A DNA stretch of 64,000 bases, taken from assembly GCF_002370355.1 (NCBI RefSeq), contig NZ_AP017929.1, positions 1,488,001 through 1,552,000 on the forward strand. Reading direction: 5' to 3'. The stretch comes from Latilactobacillus sakei subsp. sakei DSM 20017 = JCM 1157 (GTDB lineage: Bacteria > Bacillota > Bacilli > Lactobacillales > Lactobacillaceae). Below the pieces are notes generated by a model that did no database searches, had not been told where the DNA came from, and worked only from the letters and a program-made list of their open reading frames with translations. Made by a program: the position numbers and the translations under genes. Positions 1-7,809 of this stretch are shown here, piece after piece (within the stretch, counting starts at the first letter, position 1; each line of letters starts with the position of its first letter).

Positions 1-139
1 CATTTTGGACGTAAGTAAGGCCGAGAATGTTGGGAATCACAGTGTGCAACGCGCCATAGCTAACATTGGCGACAATCCACCCTTTTAAGAGTTGATCACC
101 CACCAAGATTAATAGGCCTAAAATAATATAAAGTAGCAT
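1..139 (-). CDS. lspA: Lipoprotein signal peptidase (signal peptidase II), 5' part only
   Basis: Only the first 46 codons are inside the window; the gene runs off the left edge. The N-terminus reads MLLYIILGLLILVGDQLLKG, and further on PNILGLTYVQN. This is the LspA pattern: a first membrane helix carrying the conserved D-Q-x-x-K motif, then the PNxLxLTYxxN segment. LspA is the membrane aspartyl protease that removes signal peptides from diacylglyceryl-modified prolipoproteins; its catalytic aspartates lie outside the window. The ATG at 139 has an AGGAGGC ribosome site with good spacing. Several lipoproteins in this window would be its substrates. The call rests on a short stretch but the motifs are distinctive. 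Confidence 0.85.
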   Translation of the reverse strand, partial: MLLYIILGLLILVGDQLLKGWIVANVSYGALHTVIPNILGLTYVQN

Positions 140-166
140 GGTTGCCTCCTATTCATACTGATTAAC

Positions 167-195
167 ATTGTCCTTAAAAAGAGCACGCTTGTCAA
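167..195 (-). promoter_or_regulatory. Promoter for lspA
   Basis: On the minus strand TTGACA (190-195) is followed after 17 bases by GACAAT (167-172), which matches the sigma-A -10 consensus at 4 of 6 positions. It sits 28 bases upstream of the lspA start. It suggests lspA has its own transcript, separate from fhs. Confidence 0.6.
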
Positions 196-244
196 TCAGT
201 TTTCGTGGTGGGGTGCAGGATTGTACAATTTAGGCGCAGTCTCG

Positions 245-1918
245 TTAGAATAAGCCACTAATTTGGCCGTCTGCAGTAACATCCATATTGAGTGCGGCTG
301 GTTTCTTAGGTAATCCGGGCATCGTTAAGACGGCGCCAGTCATTGCGACGATAAAACCGGCCCCGAGCTTTGGAATCAATTCACGGACGTGGATTGTAAA
401 GTCGCTTGGCGCACCGAGTGCTTTAGGATCATCTGATAATGAATATTGTGTTTTGGCGATGCAGACCGGTAAGTGAGCCCAACCATTTTTTTCAATTTGT
501 TTTAGTTGATTGATCGCTTTGCCTTCGAACACGACGTCGCGGCCACCGTAAATTTCGGTTACAACGGTTGTTAACTTAGATTTGATGTCAGCTTGTGGAT
601 CATATAATGGTTTGAAGGCCTTAGGTTGTTGTAAGGCTTCTAAGACTGCTTTGGCTAGTTCAATCCCGCCTTGACCACCATTGGCCCAGACACTAGTTGG
701 GACCGCAGTGACATTCATTGCTTGACAAAGATCTTGTAGCAATTGGACTTCGGCAGCCGTATCGCTTGTAAATTCATTAACTGACACGACAACGGGGACG
801 CCGTAGCGTTGCATATTCGCAATATGTTTGGCTAGATTACTGAAACCAGCTTTCAAGGCATCTAAGTTTTCAGTGGTTAAATCGGCCAAGGCTACCCCAC
901 CGTTATACTTCAAGGCACGGATGGTCGCTACAATCACGATGGTATCTGGTGTTTTACCTAATTGTGGTACCTTGATATCGAGGAATTTTTCAGCGCCTAA
1001 ATCAGCACCAAAACCAGCTTCGGTAATGGCGATATCGCCTAATTTCAAGGCTGTTTGAGTCGCTAGGATACTATTACAGCCGTGGGCAATATTGGCAAAT
1101 GGGCCACCATGCACGAGTGCTGGTGTGTGTTCTAAGGTTTGGACCATATTCGGTTTGAGTGCGTCTTTTAATAACATGGCGATGGCCCCGGTGACTTCTA
1201 AGTCGCCAACAGTCACAGGTTCGCGATCATAGTTATAGCCAATCACGATTTTACTAATCCGGTTTTTGAGATCGGTAATGTCGGTTGCTAAACAAAGAAT
1301 CGCCATTAATTCACTGGCAACGGTAATATCAAAGCCATCTTGTCTTGGCATCCCTTGTACTGGTCCACCTAAACCAATCACAACTTGGCGCAAGGCACGA
1401 TCGTTAATATCAAGTGCGCGTTTCCAGATAATCCGTCTAGGATCGATATTTAAAACGTTCCCTTGTTGTAGATGATTATCAATTAAGGCTGCTAGGGTAT
1501 TTACAGCGGCAGTTAAGGCGTGCATATCGCCTGTAAAATGTAAATTAATGTCAGCCATTGGCACAACTTGGGCGTAACCACCACCAGTCGCGCCCCCTTT
1601 CATCCCCATGACAGGGCCTAATGAAGGTTCACGTAAGGCAATGACTGCTGATTGGTCAAGTTGGCGTAAAGCATCCCCTAGGCCAACAGTAACGGTTGAC
1701 TTACCTTCTCCGGCTGGTGTCGGATTAATCGAAGTGACTAAAATGAGTTTGCCATCTTCTTTTTCTTTTAACCGATTGATGGCTTGAAAGTTAAGTTTTG
1801 CTTTGTAAGGGCCATATTGTTCAATATCGGTGACCTGTAACCCGATTTGTTCGGCAATTGCCGTGATGGGCTTCATTTCCGTAGCTTCATTTGCTTGTGC
1901 GATTTGAATATCTGACAT
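245..1918 (-). CDS. fhs: Formate--tetrahydrofolate ligase
   Basis: Makes 10-formyl-THF from formate, THF and ATP, feeding purine synthesis and initiator-tRNA formylation in the cytoplasm. The 557-residue length is normal for the family. The P-loop TPAGEGKST lies at residues 67-75, followed by the conserved [18 protein letters not shown] region near 97-114, split here as EPSLGPVMG and MKGGATGGG, and [10 protein letters not shown]. The ATG at 1918 has an AAGGAGC ribosome site 7 bases upstream. It appears monocistronic: lspA downstream has its own promoter and the cold-shock gene upstream points away. Key motifs are intact. Confidence 0.97.
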   Translation of the reverse strand: MSDIQIAQANEATEMKPITAIAEQIGLQVTDIEQYGPYKAKLNFQAINRLKEKEDGKLILVTSINPTPAGEGKSTVTVGLGDALRQLDQSAVIALREPSLGPVMGMKGGATGGGYAQVVPMADINLHFTGDMHALTAAVNTLAALIDNHLQQGNVLNIDPRRIIWKRALDINDRALRQVVIGLGGPVQGMPRQDGFDITVASELMAILCLATDITDLKNRISKIVIGYNYDREPVTVGDLEVTGAIAMLLKDALKPNMVQTLEHTPALVHGGPFANIAHGCNSILATQTALKLGDIAITEAGFGADLGAEKFLDIKVPQLGKTPDTIVIVATIRALKYNGGVALADLTTENLDALKAGFSNLAKHIANMQRYGVPVVVSVNEFTSDTAAEVQLLQDLCQAMNVTAVPTSVWANGGQGGIELAKAVLEALQQPKAFKPLYDPQADIKSKLTTVVTEIYGGRDVVFEGKAINQLKQIEKNGWAHLPVCIAKTQYSLSDDPKALGAPSDFTIHVRELIPKLGAGFIVAMTGAVLTMPGLPKKPAALNMDVTADGQISGLF

Positions 1919-2082
1919 AACGACCAGCTCCTTTTGTTTATGATAGTACCTAGTATAGCCGATTTCGTACGGAATTGGCAGATAGTAATCTGATAAATTT
2001 TATCTTCGACACGTTCCTACTAAAGTGGTAAGATATAAATGTGACCAGTTAAGGGCTACAACTTAATTGGCATAATGACAAT

Positions 2083-2114
2083 GGTGTGTTGACGCACCAC
2101 TCTTTAGAGGAGGG
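2083..2114 (+). promoter_or_regulatory. Structured 5' leader and ribosome site of the cold-shock gene
   Basis: A six-pair hairpin GGTGTG-TTGA-CGCACC (2083-2098) is followed at once by CTCT-TT-AGAG (2100-2109), whose right arm overlaps the strong ribosome site AGGAGGG (2108-2114). Cold-shock mRNAs in other bacteria use structured leaders to control translation with temperature. Such a role here is inference from position and fold. Confidence 0.45.
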
Positions 2115-2120
2115 ATTGTG

Positions 2121-2327
2121 ATGGAACGAGGAATCGTGAAATGGTTTAGCAATGCTAAAGGTTATGGCTTCATCAATTACCGAGATGATGAGGAAATTTT
2201 CGTCCACTTTACCGCAATCCAAATTGACGGCTATAAGACACTAGACAAAGATGATCAAGTCTTATTCGAGGTCAAAGAAGGCGCCCGCGGCTTACAAGCG
2301 GCCAACGTCCAAAAAATTGAAGCTTAA
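2121..2327 (+). CDS. Cold-shock protein (CspA family)
   Basis: A 68-residue single-domain OB-fold protein. The RNA/DNA-binding motifs are present: KGYGFI (RNP1, residues 13-18) and IFVHF (RNP2, 26-30). CspA proteins bind single-stranded nucleic acid and act as RNA chaperones. The ATG at 2121 is preferred over the in-frame GTG at 2118: it lies 6 bases from AGGAGGG, against only 3 for the GTG, and gives the classic MERGIVKWF start. The gene is followed by a strong terminator, so it is monocistronic. It faces away from fhs. Confidence 0.95.
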   Translation: MERGIVKWFSNAKGYGFINYRDDEEIFVHFTAIQIDGYKTLDKDDQVLFEVKEGARGLQAANVQKIEA

Positions 2328-2339
2328 CGACATTTAAAA

Positions 2340-2392
2340 AGAGGACCCGTGCCAAAACGATTTTGCGTTTTGCGCGAGTCCTCTATTTTTTT
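2340..2392. terminator. Bidirectional terminator
   Basis: Outer stem AGAGGAC/GTCCTCT (2340-2346 with 2378-2384) encloses an inner AAAACG/CGTTTT stem and is followed by a T run at 2386-2392. It ends the cold-shock transcript and probably also the converging minus-strand gene at 2391. Confidence 0.85.
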
Positions 2393-2807
2393 ACTGTTCA
2401 TTTTGAACTGGCCAATTATTTGCTTCTAATGTGGTAATTAGTTGTTCTTTAACTTTCGCCGATAATAATAATTGCTCTGGTTGATAGTCAAGCTCAGTTG
2501 TCTTAATTAATAAGCCGTATTTTTGAACAATCACGGCTGTCGTTTGTGCCAATTGAATTGTTCGGTTATATTTAAATAATGGTCGTTTAAGCGTTAGCGT
2601 CTGTGCAGTGATGTCGAGACGATGACCGAATAGATTAATAATGGTTAAAATAACCGCGATGATCCCCACCGTAATCGATTGCCAATTAAGATTAATGAGT
2701 TCAAGTTGCAGAATTAAAGCTAGCGTATAAATAAATCCAATCCAAGACCAAATTGTAACGCAATAGGCGTAGTTTGGCTGGTAAAATAGGCGTTTGTTAG
2801 TTTGCAA
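2391..2807 (-). CDS. EbsA-like small membrane protein
   Basis: About 138 residues with two hydrophobic segments in the N-terminal half (roughly residues 15-35 and 45-62) and a soluble C-terminal half rich in Leu and Gln. The start is placed at TTG 2807, 8 bases from AAGGAG. The upstream in-frame GTG at 2816 lies inside that ribosome site and is unlikely. In lactobacilli and enterococci an EbsA-family membrane protein sits next to a cold-shock gene and an RNase HI-like gene, as here, so the name rests partly on context. The molecular function is unknown to me. Confidence 0.55.
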   Translation of the reverse strand: MQTNKRLFYQPNYAYCVTIWSWIGFIYTLALILQLELINLNWQSITVGIIAVILTIINLFGHRLDITAQTLTLKRPLFKYNRTIQLAQTTAVIVQKYGLLIKTTELDYQPEQLLLSAKVKEQLITTLEANNWPVQNEQ

Positions 2808-2882
2808 TAGAAACACTCCTTATGCAGTCCATATTACCATTAACCAGGGGTCTCTGTCAGTGGAAAGGTGGAAACTTTACGA

Positions 2883-3266
2883 ATGATTAAACTTTATACA
2901 GATGCAGCCACGCTTGGCAATCCTGGCCCCAGTGCTGCTGGGATACTGATTGTGACCGCTAAGCAGCAATATCAATTTAGCATTCCCTTACCGCCGGTGG
3001 ATAATCATGTTGCCGAGTTTATGGCGGTTCAATTGGGCTTAGAAAAAATTACTACGCTTGGTTTGACCGAGTCGATGCTTCAAATTAATGTTGATAGTAA
3101 AATTGTCTGTCAAAGCCTCGAAAAACAATATGCGAAACATTACCAGCAATATGTTGATCAGATTATCGCCTTAGAACAGCCCTATTCCCTCGTGCTACAT
3201 CAGTGGTTGCCTGATCGGCAAAATAAAGGGGCACACCACCTCGCACAACAAGACTTAAAAAAATAG
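2883..3266 (+). CDS. RNase HI-like protein
   Basis: A 127-residue RNase H fold. The start MIKLYTDAATLGNPGPSAAG carries the first catalytic Asp; Glu follows in VAEFMAV, and Asp in INVDSK. At the fourth metal-ligand position, where the family usually has N-x-x-A-D-x-L-A, this protein reads N-K-G-A-H-H-L-A, so the Asp is replaced by His. Full RNases HI degrade RNA in RNA:DNA hybrids; this short branch (like Bacillus YpeP/YpdQ) is poorly characterised. The ATG at 2883 is chosen over an in-frame GTG at 2868 because it directly precedes the first strand of the domain. It is divergent from the EbsA-like gene. Confidence 0.8.
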   Translation: MIKLYTDAATLGNPGPSAAGILIVTAKQQYQFSIPLPPVDNHVAEFMAVQLGLEKITTLGLTESMLQINVDSKIVCQSLEKQYAKHYQQYVDQIIALEQPYSLVLHQWLPDRQNKGAHHLAQQDLKK

Positions 3267-3351
3267 TTATTAAAAACATGGTGTTTCGGAATGCGTTTTA
3301 GTAGACTGTTTATAAACACACTTAATTAGTTTCTGGAAGGATTGGTTGCAT

Positions 3352-4809
3352 ATGATACTACTAACGGAGATTATTTCCGCAATTATTTTAATTAACGGCC
3401 TCTTTGCGGTCATCACGGTCTTACGACAACCGCGCGATATTGCGGCGACTTGGGCGTGGCTACTAGTTTTAATCTTACTGCCTGTCGTCGGCTTTATTTT
3501 GTACCTTTTCACAGGGCGTGGGTTATCCCGGAAAAAGATTTTCCAAAGTCAGTCACAAATCAACGATGGGGTTTTGGCCTTAGTTGATATTCAACGTCAA
3601 GAAAATCGGCGTAATGAATTATTACCTAAAAAGGTGTTGTCCAGTGAAGCGACTGAAATGGTCAATCTTTTCTTAAACATTAATAACGCACCGGTTTTAA
3701 AGGATAATCACGTAACGTTATATACTGACGGGACCGAAAAATTCGCTGCCTTGTTCGCCGATATTAAAAAAGCGACTAAGAGTATTCATATTGAGTACTA
3801 CACCATTTACAATGATCAAATCGGTAATGAACTACAAGCACTATTGGTTCAAAAAGCCCAGGAAGGTGTCGCAGTAAACGTCTTATACGATGCTTGGGGT
3901 TCTCAAGGGGCCACCCAAAAATGGTGGCGGCCACTTGAAGAAGCCGGCGGACATGCCCGGACCTTCTTTAGTTCGAAACATTCAATCACGGATTTTCGTT
4001 TGAATTTTAGAGATCACCGTAAAATCGTCGTTTTAGATGGCACAATTGGGTATATCGGCGGTTTTAACGTTGGTGATCAATATCTCGGCCGTAGTGCTAA
4101 GTTCGGTAATTGGCGTGATACACACATGCGCATTACCGGGAATGCGGTTTTGGCGCTTCAAGTACGCTTTTTGATGGATTGGAATGCCAGTGTTGAAGAA
4201 GCAATTCGTTTAACTTATTCTGAAAGCCACTTCCCGATTGCAGCGGAAGCCAACCGCGGCACGGCAGCGATGCAAATTGTTTCGAGCGGGCCTGATAAAT
4301 TAGACGAACAAATCAAGTTGGGTTATTTGAAGATGATCAGTTCAGCTAAGAAAAAATTATGGATTCAAACCCCTTATTTGGTACCCGACGATAGTATTAT
4401 CGATGCGCTCACGACAGCAGCAATGTCTGGTGTCGATGTGCGGATCATGACCCCTAGCATGCCGGATCATCCTTTCATTTATCGGGCCACACAGTATTAT
4501 AGTCAGTTATTGCATGAAGCCGGTGTTAAGATTTACGCTTATCAAGATGGCTTCTTACACGCCAAAACAGTGGTTATGGACGGTCATATTAGTACGATTG
4601 GTTCGGCTAATATGGATATTCGTAGTTTCAAATTGAATTTTGAAGCCAATGCTTTTATTTATGATCCGAAATTAGCACGGCAACTCGAGCAGATTTATTT
4701 AGAAGATATCAAAAACGCGGTATTATTAACAGATGAGATGATTGCTCAACAATCTGCGTGGTTACGCTTCAAACAAAAATTTTCACGACTCCTATCGCCA
4801 ATTTTATAA
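3352..4809 (+). CDS. cls: Cardiolipin synthase
   Basis: A phospholipase D-superfamily enzyme of about 485 residues. It has two N-terminal membrane helices (residues about 2-22 and 33-53, the latter with the WAWLLVLILLPVVGFILYL pattern) and two HKD catalytic motifs: HRKIVVLD (His222, Lys224, Asp229) and HAKTVVMD (His403, Lys405, Asp410). It condenses two phosphatidylglycerols to cardiolipin and glycerol at the membrane. An in-frame TTG at 3346 sits 5 bases from GGAAGG and is an alternative start; the ATG at 3352 is 11 bases away. No strong terminator follows directly, only a TGAAAC/GTTTCA hairpin at 4890-4908. Confidence 0.96.
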   Translation: MILLTEIISAIILINGLFAVITVLRQPRDIAATWAWLLVLILLPVVGFILYLFTGRGLSRKKIFQSQSQINDGVLALVDIQRQENRRNELLPKKVLSSEATEMVNLFLNINNAPVLKDNHVTLYTDGTEKFAALFADIKKATKSIHIEYYTIYNDQIGNELQALLVQKAQEGVAVNVLYDAWGSQGATQKWWRPLEEAGGHARTFFSSKHSITDFRLNFRDHRKIVVLDGTIGYIGGFNVGDQYLGRSAKFGNWRDTHMRITGNAVLALQVRFLMDWNASVEEAIRLTYSESHFPIAAEANRGTAAMQIVSSGPDKLDEQIKLGYLKMISSAKKKLWIQTPYLVPDDSIIDALTTAAMSGVDVRIMTPSMPDHPFIYRATQYYSQLLHEAGVKIYAYQDGFLHAKTVVMDGHISTIGSANMDIRSFKLNFEANAFIYDPKLARQLEQIYLEDIKNAVLLTDEMIAQQSAWLRFKQKFSRLLSPIL

Positions 4810-4932
4810 ATCGTTCGGTAAAAAAATGTCCTCCGATTTTTCAAGGGTGGGTCAGAAATTTTAATATTTTTTAGGAACGTTGCTACGGCTGAAACGGTGT
4901 CGGTTTCAAATTGTTTACAATCGAATTGGGGA

Positions 4933-4966
4933 TTGACATTATCCTGGATAATGGTAACTTTAAAAT
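4933..4966 (+). promoter_or_regulatory. TTGACA promoter containing a perfect palindromic operator
   Basis: A consensus -35 TTGACA (4933-4938) overlaps a perfect inverted repeat CATTATCC-T-GGATAATG (4937-4953). The candidate -10 is weak: TAACTT at 4955-4960, spacer 16, with TAAAAT further on. A palindrome between the promoter elements is a typical repressor site. No coding region follows before the terminator at 5004-5034, so the product would be a short RNA of roughly 60 bases or a read-through leader for nrdH. The repressor is unknown. This and the next two sites account for most of the gene-free stretch 4810-5128. Confidence 0.5.
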
Positions 4967-5003
4967 AGGAACACTACACAAGTCGAATTTAGAATCATTC
5001 GCG

Positions 5004-5034
5004 AACAGCCACTATAATTAGTGGCTGTTTTACT
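5004..5034 (+). terminator. Terminator-like hairpin upstream of nrdH
   Basis: A perfect 11-bp stem AACAGCCACTA/TAGTGGCTGTT (5004-5014 with 5019-5029) with a TAAT loop, then TTACTTTT. It may end cls transcription or the short transcript from the palindromic promoter. Confidence 0.75.
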
Positions 5035-5039
5035 TTTGA

Positions 5040-5091
5040 CTACCATATCTGGTATTTAAACATTGCATGATTCTTTTTTAAACGGTATACT
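5040..5091 (+). promoter_or_regulatory. nrdH promoter with an NrdR-box-like site
   Basis: TTGCAT (5063-5068), a 17-base spacer and TATACT (5086-5091) form a good sigma-A promoter for the nrd genes. Just upstream, CTACCATATCTGGTAT (5040-5055) holds an inverted repeat TACCA/TGGTA. By eye it agrees at about 10 of 16 positions with the NrdR box, the binding site of the ribonucleotide-reductase repressor. NrdR boxes usually occur in pairs; a second copy is not clear, though the -10 region is partly similar. Confidence 0.55.
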
Positions 5092-5128
5092 AAAATTACT
5101 AATTAAGTTCCACAAGGAGTTAATCACA

Positions 5129-5359
5129 ATGGCTAACATTACACTATATACGAAGAACGGCTGTCCCCAATGCCGTATGACAAAGCATTTTTTAGAAACA
5201 CACAACATCACTTTTAGCGAACATAATATTAACGATGAACCCCAATATATTGATTACTTAAAAGAAAAAGGGTTCCAAGCTGTTCCTGTGCTTGAAGCTG
5301 ACGGTGTTGAAAGTTTCTCCGGTTTTAGACCAGCCGAATTACAAAAATTGGCCTTTTAA
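5129..5359 (+). CDS. nrdH: Glutaredoxin-like NrdH redoxin
   Basis: A 76-residue thioredoxin-fold protein that reduces class Ib ribonucleotide reductase and is itself recharged by thioredoxin reductase. The redox motif CPQC lies at residues 12-15, and the diagnostic SGFRP motif near the C-terminus separates NrdH from ordinary glutaredoxins. The ATG at 5129 follows AAGGAG with 8-base spacing. Longer in-frame extensions upstream overlap the promoter and are rejected. It is the first gene of nrdH-nrdE-nrdF, with a hairpin terminator before nrdE that probably sets the ratio of NrdH to reductase. Confidence 0.95.
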   Translation: MANITLYTKNGCPQCRMTKHFLETHNITFSEHNINDEPQYIDYLKEKGFQAVPVLEADGVESFSGFRPAELQKLAF

Positions 5360-5392
5360 GTTTAAGTGCTGTCCTTAAAATAGGCATCTACG

Positions 5393-5434
5393 AGTGGGAC
5401 CAACTCCTTGAAGAGTTGGTCTTCACTTTTTTTA
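5393..5434 (+). terminator. Terminator or attenuator between nrdH and nrdE
   Basis: A nine-bp stem GACCAACTC/GAGTTGGTC (5398-5406 with 5413-5421), extended by AGTG/CACT outside, then TTTTTTTA. A full terminator here means nrdE is either read through at reduced level or has its own promoter, which I could not identify. Confidence 0.8.
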
Positions 5435-5482
5435 CACCCAAAATCGGGCATTTTATTAATTTTTTAAGAAAGTGGTGCGCTA

Positions 5483-7654
5483 ATGTCTTTAAAAGAGATT
5501 AAAACTGAAAACGTAACTTATTATGAATTGAATAACAAAATCAATATTCCGGTTAACGGTCAAATCCCCCTTCAAAAGGATCAAGAAGCACTAGAAGCCT
5601 TTTTAGAACAAAATGTGCAACCCAACATGGTGACTTTTAAATCACTACAAGATCGCTTAGATTACATGGTGGCTGAAAACTATTACGAAGCGGATTTTCT
5701 AAAGGCCTACTCAATCGATTTTATGGAACGCTTAAATCAATATTTAATCGATCAAGACTTTCATTTTAAATCTTTCATGGCAGCTTATAAGTTTTATGCG
5801 CAATACGCTCTTAAAACAAATGATAACGGCTTTTACTTAGAAGACTTTAAAGACCGGGTCTTCACCAACGCGCTCTATTTTGCGGATGGTGACGAAGCCC
5901 TTGCAATGAGTGTTGCTGATGAAATGATCCATCAACGTTACCAACCAGCTACGCCTACCTTCTTAAATGCGGGGCGTTCTCGTCGTGGTGAATTAGTGTC
6001 ATGTTTCTTATTACAAACAACCGACGATATGAATTCAATTGGCCGGACCATCAACTCTGCCCTTCAATTATCACGAATTGGTGGTGGCGTCGGGATTAGC
6101 TTGTCTAACTTGCGTGGTGCTGGTGATCCAATCAAAGGCATCGACGGTGCTGCAAGTGGTGTCTTACCTGTTATGAAATTATTAGAGGATTCATTCTCTT
6201 ATTCCAACCAATTAGGGCAACGTCAAGGCGCTGGTGTTGTTTATCTGAACGTTTTCCATCCAGACGTCGTGGCTTTCTTGGGCGCTAAAAAAGAAAATGC
6301 TGACGAAAAATATCGGTTAAAGACCCTCTCACTCGGCTTAACAGTGCCAGATAAGTACTATGAATTAGTCAAAGAAGACGCTGATATGTATCTCTTCAGC
6401 CCATATAGTGTTGAACGTGAATACGGACAACCTTTCTCATACATCGATATTACGGCCGAATATGACAACTTAGTGGCTAACGACGCGATTAAGAAGACGA
6501 AAATTAAAGCCCGTGATTTAGAAAATGAAATTAGCAAGCTCCAACAAGAATCAGGTTACCCTTATATTGTGAATATCGATACGGCTAATAAAGCCAACCC
6601 AATTGACGGTAAAATTATCATGAGTAACCTTTGTTCTGAAGTCTTGCAGGTGCAAACCCCTTCTCAAATTAACAATCGTCAAGAATATGACGTTTTAGGA
6701 ACTGATATTAGCTGTAACTTAGGTTCAACTAATATTCCGAACATGATGACCTCTCCTGATTTTGGCCATTCAATTGAAACGATGGTCCGTTCATTAACTT
6801 ATGTGACTGATCATTCTGATATCGATGTTGTCCCTTCTGTAGCACATGGTAACCAATTAGCCCACACAATCGGCTTAGGCGGCATGGGCTTGCATACCTA
6901 CTTCGCTAAGAACCAAATGATGTACGGTTCAGAAGAATCAATCGACTTTACAAGCAATTACTTTATGTTATTGAATTACTGGACATTAGTTGCCTCAAAC
7001 AAGATTGCTAAAGAACGTGGGATTACTTTTGACAACTTTGAAAACAGTAAGTATGCTGATGGTAGTTACTTTGATCAATACCTGAATACTGAATGGGCGC
7101 CTAAGACGGCTAAAGTCAAAGGACTATTCGACGGTGTCTTTATCCCGACTCAAGCAGACTGGGCCGCTTTGAAAGAAGCGATTATGCAAGATGGGTTATA
7201 TCACCAAAACAGACTCGCTGTTGCGCCTAATGGCTCAATTTCATATATTAACGATACTTCAGCTAGTCTCCAACCAATCGTTAATCGCGTTGAAGATCGC
7301 CAAGAAAAGAAAATTGGGACAATTTACTATCCAGCACCAGGCCTATCAAATGAAACGATGCCTTTTTATGAATCAGCCTATGACATCGATATGCGTAAAG
7401 TAATCGACATCTACGCTGCTGCACAAAAACACGTTGATCAAGGGATGAGTATGACGCTCTTCATGCGTTCAACAATTCCGGCTGGCTTATATGACTGGAA
7501 AGACGGTCGCACAGATAAGATGACGACCCGTGATCTTAACATTCTCAGAAACTACGCGCATCATAAAGGCATTAAATCAATCTACTACATCCGCACATAT
7601 ACGGACGACGAAAACGAAGTCGGCGCAAACGCATGTGAAAGCTGCGTAATCTAG
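5483..7654 (+). CDS. nrdE: Class Ib ribonucleoside-diphosphate reductase, alpha subunit
   Basis: The 723-residue catalytic subunit, which reduces ribonucleoside diphosphates to deoxy forms. Active-site pieces are intact: Cys174 (SCFLLQT) and Cys411 (ISCNLGS) form the redox pair, and the N-x-C-x-E triad is at Asn382, Cys384 and Glu386. The C-terminal CESCVI (718-723) shuttles electrons from NrdH. There is no long N-terminal ATP cone, as expected for class Ib. The start is ATG 5483, with AAGAAAGTGG upstream. Its partner NrdF follows after a 155-base structured spacer. Confidence 0.97.
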   Translation: MSLKEIKTENVTYYELNNKINIPVNGQIPLQKDQEALEAFLEQNVQPNMVTFKSLQDRLDYMVAENYYEADFLKAYSIDFMERLNQYLIDQDFHFKSFMAAYKFYAQYALKTNDNGFYLEDFKDRVFTNALYFADGDEALAMSVADEMIHQRYQPATPTFLNAGRSRRGELVSCFLLQTTDDMNSIGRTINSALQLSRIGGGVGISLSNLRGAGDPIKGIDGAASGVLPVMKLLEDSFSYSNQLGQRQGAGVVYLNVFHPDVVAFLGAKKENADEKYRLKTLSLGLTVPDKYYELVKEDADMYLFSPYSVEREYGQPFSYIDITAEYDNLVANDAIKKTKIKARDLENEISKLQQESGYPYIVNIDTANKANPIDGKIIMSNLCSEVLQVQTPSQINNRQEYDVLGTDISCNLGSTNIPNMMTSPDFGHSIETMVRSLTYVTDHSDIDVVPSVAHGNQLAHTIGLGGMGLHTYFAKNQMMYGSEESIDFTSNYFMLLNYWTLVASNKIAKERGITFDNFENSKYADGSYFDQYLNTEWAPKTAKVKGLFDGVFIPTQADWAALKEAIMQDGLYHQNRLAVAPNGSISYINDTSASLQPIVNRVEDRQEKKIGTIYYPAPGLSNETMPFYESAYDIDMRKVIDIYAAAQKHVDQGMSMTLFMRSTIPAGLYDWKDGRTDKMTTRDLNILRNYAHHKGIKSIYYIRTYTDDENEVGANACESCVI

Positions 7655-7684
7655 AGTGCGTTTGTAGCGCTTAACTTCTGAGTA

Positions 7685-7736
7685 TAGCCTAGTCTGGTGA
7701 ATGACCAACTTGTTGGTCATTTGACAGACGTAGCTA
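7685..7736 (+). other. Long hairpin in the nrdE-nrdF spacer
   Basis: A nine-bp stem AATGACCAA-CTTG-TTGGTCATT (7700-7721) is extended by GTCTG/CAGAC (7692-7696 with 7725-7729) and TAGC/GCTA (7685-7688 with 7733-7736). No T run follows, so it is not an ordinary terminator. A second small stem, CCAGC/GCTGG, lies just before the nrdF ribosome site. The likely role is mRNA stabilisation or processing between the two subunits; this is inference. Confidence 0.6.
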
Positions 7737-7809
7737 ACCGGAAGAAGCTACCAATTAAACCCCAGCCGTTCCTCAGCTGGTCTACATACCTCAAAGGAGT
7801 TCATAGACG

